Of a stretch of 64,000 bases of DNA, positions 62,931 through 64,000 are shown piece after piece. Numbering within the stretch: position 1 is the stretch's first letter; each line of letters begins with the position of its first letter. Source of the DNA: Paeniglutamicibacter psychrophenolicus. GTDB lineage: Bacteria; Actinomycetota; Actinomycetes; Actinomycetales; Micrococcaceae. A program made the position numbers and the translations under genes. Location of the stretch: positions 1,860,001 to 1,924,000 of the forward strand of contig NZ_JAGIOE010000001.1 in NCBI RefSeq assembly GCF_017876575.1, read 5' to 3'. The notes below the pieces were generated by a model that saw only the letters and a program-made list of their open reading frames with translations, was not told the DNA's origin and did not search any database.

Positions 62931-62984
62931 CGATCGTTTCCCCGAACCTTTCTAGCTTTGCCGTGAATCCCCGCAGCAAGGAAA

Positions 62985-64000
62985 ATGACACCAGAAAGTG
63001 AAATCGTGGAGACCATCAACAGCCGGCTCAAGAACTGGGCATCCATCCTGGATGAGAAAACCCGGGAGCAGGCCATCACCGCCTCGAAGATGGCGTTCAT
63101 CTTCCCCCACTTGGCATTGATGCCCGATGCCCACCTTGGCAAGGGAGCAACCGTCGGGTCCGTCATCCCCACCCTGGGAGCCATCATTCCCGCAGCGGTC
63201 GGGGTGGATATCGGTTGCGGCATGATCGCCGTGAAGACCCAGTACACCGCACGCCAGCTGCCCAAGGACCGCAAGCCGCTGCGTGAGGACATCGAACGCG
63301 CCATTCCACTCTCGGCGGGCAAGTACAACCGCAAGGTCGTAGCCACCGCGGTGCCACGCATCACCGAGCTCAAGGACCTTGCGGATCGGGCAGGCTTCGA
63401 CCCGGCAAGCTACGCGGGAAACTGGGAACTGCAGCTGGGGTCGCTCGGCTCGGGAAACCACTTCATTGAGGTCTCCCTGGACGAGGACGACAACGTGTGG
63501 CTGTTCCTGCACTCAGGCTCCCGCGGGGTGGGGAACCGGATCGCCACCAAGCACATCAAGGTTGCCCAGCAGGTCGCCAAGAAGTACTGGATCGAGCTTC
63601 CCGACCCTGACCTTGCTTACCTGGTGGAGGGGACCGAGGAATTCGATGCCTACATCCGGGAACTGCGGTGGGCGCAGCATTTCGCCCTGCTCAACCGCGA
63701 GGAAATGATGGACCGGGTCATCCGCCAGTTCAGTGAATGGGTTGGGGGAGAGGTGCGGGAAATCGAGCGGATCAACTGCCACCACAACTTCACCGAGAAG
63801 GAAACGCACTTCGGCAAGTCGGTGTGGCTCTCGCGCAAGGGGGCCATCCGGGCCCGCGAGGGGGATCCGGGGCTGATCCCCGGGTCCATGGGCACTGCAT
63901 CCTACGTGGTCGTCGGTAAGGGCAATATCGTGGCGCTGGATTCCTCGCCACACGGTGCCGGACGGGAATACTCGCGTTCGGCAGCCCGCAAGACCTTCAG
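62985..64000 (+). CDS. rtcB: RNA-splicing ligase RtcB (partial, C-terminus outside window)
   Basis: The first 338 codons of RtcB; the usual length is about 400, so the end lies beyond the window. PDAHLGKG, VDIGCGM with Mn-binding Cys78, SGNHF, FLHSGSRG, CHHNF and GSMGTASYV cover the metal and active-site residues; the guanylylated His should lie just past the edge. RtcB joins RNA 3'-phosphate and 5'-hydroxyl ends with GTP. AAGGA precedes the ATG. A leader with a short ORF and hairpin lies upstream. Confidence 0.95.
   Translation, partial: MTPESEIVETINSRLKNWASILDEKTREQAITASKMAFIFPHLALMPDAHLGKGATVGSVIPTLGAIIPAAVGVDIGCGMIAVKTQYTARQLPKDRKPLREDIERAIPLSAGKYNRKVVATAVPRITELKDLADRAGFDPASYAGNWELQLGSLGSGNHFIEVSLDEDDNVWLFLHSGSRGVGNRIATKHIKVAQQVAKKYWIELPDPDLAYLVEGTEEFDAYIRELRWAQHFALLNREEMMDRVIRQFSEWVGGEVREIERINCHHNFTEKETHFGKSVWLSRKGAIRAREGDPGLIPGSMGTASYVVVGKGNIVALDSSPHGAGREYSRSAARKTF

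Overview
The window comes from the chromosome of a high-GC actinobacterium, most likely of the Micrococcaceae (Arthrobacter or Paeniglutamicibacter-like). The grounds are strongly GC-biased third codon positions, a CRP/GlxR-type regulator, BldC, the 32-residue ribosomal protein bS22, a Tad locus with a DUF4244 pilin-like protein, and a gene order that I recall from Mycobacterium tuberculosis (the Rv3646c-Rv3683 and Rv0496-Rv0529 regions). I see no insertion sequence, prophage, CRISPR array or rRNA operon. Most of the window is core chromosome. The accessory parts are 27.4-34.5 kb (a regulated catabolic cassette) and 34.7-37.8 kb (HNH, SatD-like and GNAT genes).

Layout. 1-6.2 kb: end of an ABC exporter, a metallophosphoesterase, a class A penicillin-binding protein, a 51-residue protein, RidA and a NUDIX hydrolase. 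6.3-10.4 kb: CRP regulator, CvpA-type membrane serine protease (MarP-like), DUF2332, MmcQ/YjbR and AroQ. 10.5-17.9 kb: acetyl-CoA synthetase, a membrane protein with a long disordered segment, endonuclease III, CoA-pyrophosphatase-type NUDIX and a family A DNA polymerase. 18.0-23.1 kb: compact Tad-type secretion/pilus operon (TadZ, TadA, TadB, TadC and three pilin-like proteins), followed by a convergent DEAH helicase. 25.6-27.3 kb: GNAT and TrhO.

27.4-34.5 kb: a PucR regulator faces a small membrane protein, an NCS1 permease, a zinc alcohol dehydrogenase, an aldehyde dehydrogenase and an agmatinase-family ureohydrolase. Together they look like a pathway that imports and degrades a guanidino or related nitrogen compound. 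37.8-45.9 kb: methyltransferase, winged-helix regulator, topoisomerase I, Ppx/GppA, sugar isomerase and ProC. 46-48 kb: KtrAB potassium uptake. 48.3-53 kb: AcuC, ArsR, glutamate dehydrogenase and DAHP synthase. 53.2-61.7 kb: BldC, bS22, HAD phosphatase, glutaredoxin, Rex, a Pro/Gln-rich membrane protein and the system II cytochrome c maturation operon. 62.4-64 kb: initiator tRNA-Met and RtcB (cut by the window edge).

The most interesting signals are regulatory. A 19-codon leader peptide containing Trp-Tyr-Ala-Tyr-Phe sits in front of DAHP synthase, with alternative RNA stems and a terminator-like hairpin: a candidate ribosome-mediated aromatic amino acid attenuator. A second 5' leader, with a 32-codon ORF and a terminator-like hairpin, precedes rtcB. 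At about a dozen genes a -10 box lies only 6-8 nt before the start codon, which predicts leaderless mRNAs.
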